Source: Paramecium pentaurelia | Lineage: Eukaryota; Ciliophora; Oligohymenophorea; Peniculida; Parameciidae | NCBI GenBank assembly: GCA_905183005.1 | Contig: CAJJDO010000066.1 | Location: forward strand, 1-64,000 | Direction: 5' to 3' | DNA: 64,000 nucleotides | Shown: piece by piece, positions 63,362 to 64,000 of the stretch | Numbering within the stretch: the first letter of the stretch is position 1 | How the letters are laid out: each line of letters opens with the position of its first letter | Notes under the pieces: model-generated | The model's database searches: none | Seen by the model: the letters and a program-made list of their open reading frames with translations, nothing else | Told to the model about the DNA's origin: nothing | Made by a program: the position numbers and the translations under genes

Positions 63362-64000
63362 CAAAGTTATCAATCGAAATTATACTTTGTTCAGAATTGT
63401 TGTGAGTTTTATCCCAAATTTTTTGTTAGTCTAAATCTATTCGATGTGTCCCAGGATATTTACTATAAGGATATAATATATTAAATTATTAATCTTGGCC
63501 TTTCTCGAATAAGCTATACATTTTACAAATTTTTCTATTAACTTCATAATCATCATAATCCTCATAGTGATCTTACTCGAACCACTACCATTATTATTTT
63601 AAATAATTTTCTGTCTTTTATTCTGGGTTATCAGATACAATTTGATTAAAATGATCGATTAATTTTTTACATCTTGAGTCATCGTTTTCAAGTATAAATA
63701 TTTATTTAACATCACAATCTTCTTGAAACAAATTATGTATAATTGCTTTTAAAAGTATTTAACTAGCCATACTCATATAAAAACCAAAAATTTCAACACT
63801 AATAATTGGAAAAGCAATTTATTTAATTTTTTTCTCCTTAGCCATTTAAAAAATATTACTAACCAATTACTCTATGATTTTTTAGTCACGAGCCAAAGTC
63901 TTTGCTTGCCTATAGGTAGGAGGATAAATATTAAAAATATGATCTACATGACATTAAGTATTAACTTTGTAATAAAACAAATCTCCAGGATTTAACTATG
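62805..64000 (-). CDS. macro domain plus WWE-like domain protein (5' end outside window)
   Basis: Open minus-strand frame from the window edge (63998) to TGA 62807-62805, 397 visible residues, dense in TAA/TAG glutamines and unbroken. The first ~95 residues resemble the second half of a macro domain: VDHIFNIYPPTYRQ, then KQIAFPIISVEIFGFYMSMASQILLKAI, the (S)IAFPxISTGIFGYP loop. A WWE-like segment follows (QWQWFEQDHYEDYDDYEVNRKICKMY ... HRIDLDQQKIW). Macro and WWE domains bind ADP-ribose and poly/iso-ADP-ribose; the pairing is characteristic of PARP14-type proteins, but no PARP catalytic domain follows: the last 200 residues are unrecognised and basic at the end. In the ADP-ribose loop the usual T-G is V-E, so binding may be altered. 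N-terminus unseen. Confidence 0.75.

Noticed and set aside
1..64000. Short open frames under the standard genetic code
   Set aside because: All intact genes use TAA and TAG as Gln; standard-code frames are chance or shadows of the ciliate-code genes.
1..64000. Telomeric repeats of the G4T2/G3T3 type marking a chromosome end
   Set aside because: No tandem run of such repeats was found.

Overview
This looks like nuclear DNA of a Paramecium-type ciliate. Three things point there. Every convincing protein-coding frame reads through TAA and TAG as glutamine and ends at TGA. Introns are tiny (22-32 nt, mostly GTA...TAG) and each restores a recognisable protein frame. The families are typical of Paramecium: a 2397-residue cysteine-periodic surface antigen, long WD40 proteins with a shared C-terminal tail, H-type-lectin and furin-like cysteine-rich relics. 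The DNA is extremely AT-rich. Species, and macronuclear versus germline origin, cannot be decided from the sequence.

Layout: 1-267, tail of a WD40 protein; 1.3-1.85 kb, a GC-richer stretch full of inverted repeats; 2.77-4.09 kb (-), an 18-repeat MORN protein with one frameshift; 4.33-6.36 kb, a perfect 1005-bp tandem copy around a single N; 6.36-13.2 kb, a near gene desert holding a second GC-rich island; 13.2-16.1 kb (+), an intact pentapeptide/15-WD40 protein; 17.2-20.4 kb, a reverse-transcriptase relic and a decayed cysteine-rich gene; 20.5-21.9 kb (-), a protein kinase with five introns; 25.3-26.2 kb (+), a papain-like protein lacking its catalytic Cys; 27.8-29.1 kb (+), a TPR protein with six introns; 30.2-30.7 kb, a third GC-rich island; 34.0-35.4 kb (+), a Ulp1/SENP-type protease; 35.5-40.3 kb, several decayed genes including a secreted H-lectin; 40.8-41.9 kb (+), an uncharacterised beta-propeller-like protein; 44.4-46.6 kb (-), a zinc-finger protein with a degenerate P-loop; 47.8-49.6 kb (+), a zinc-finger/coiled-coil/WD40 protein; 51.3-58.4 kb (-), the surface antigen; 62.8-64.0 kb (-), the C-terminal part of a macro-WWE protein, whose 3' end is duplicated across a second single N.

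About eleven substantially intact genes in 64 kb is sparse for Paramecium, whose macronuclear genes are normally separated by a few hundred bases. Much of the remainder holds decayed coding sequence broken by TGA codons and frameshifts. This fits a gene-poor, perhaps subtelomeric or germline-limited region. The genes do not form an operon or shared pathway. The strongest leads for something undescribed are the three GC-rich islands of stacked inverted repeats (candidate structured RNAs) and the Cys-to-Gly papain homologue. The two N-flanking 1-kb duplications are most likely assembly artefacts.
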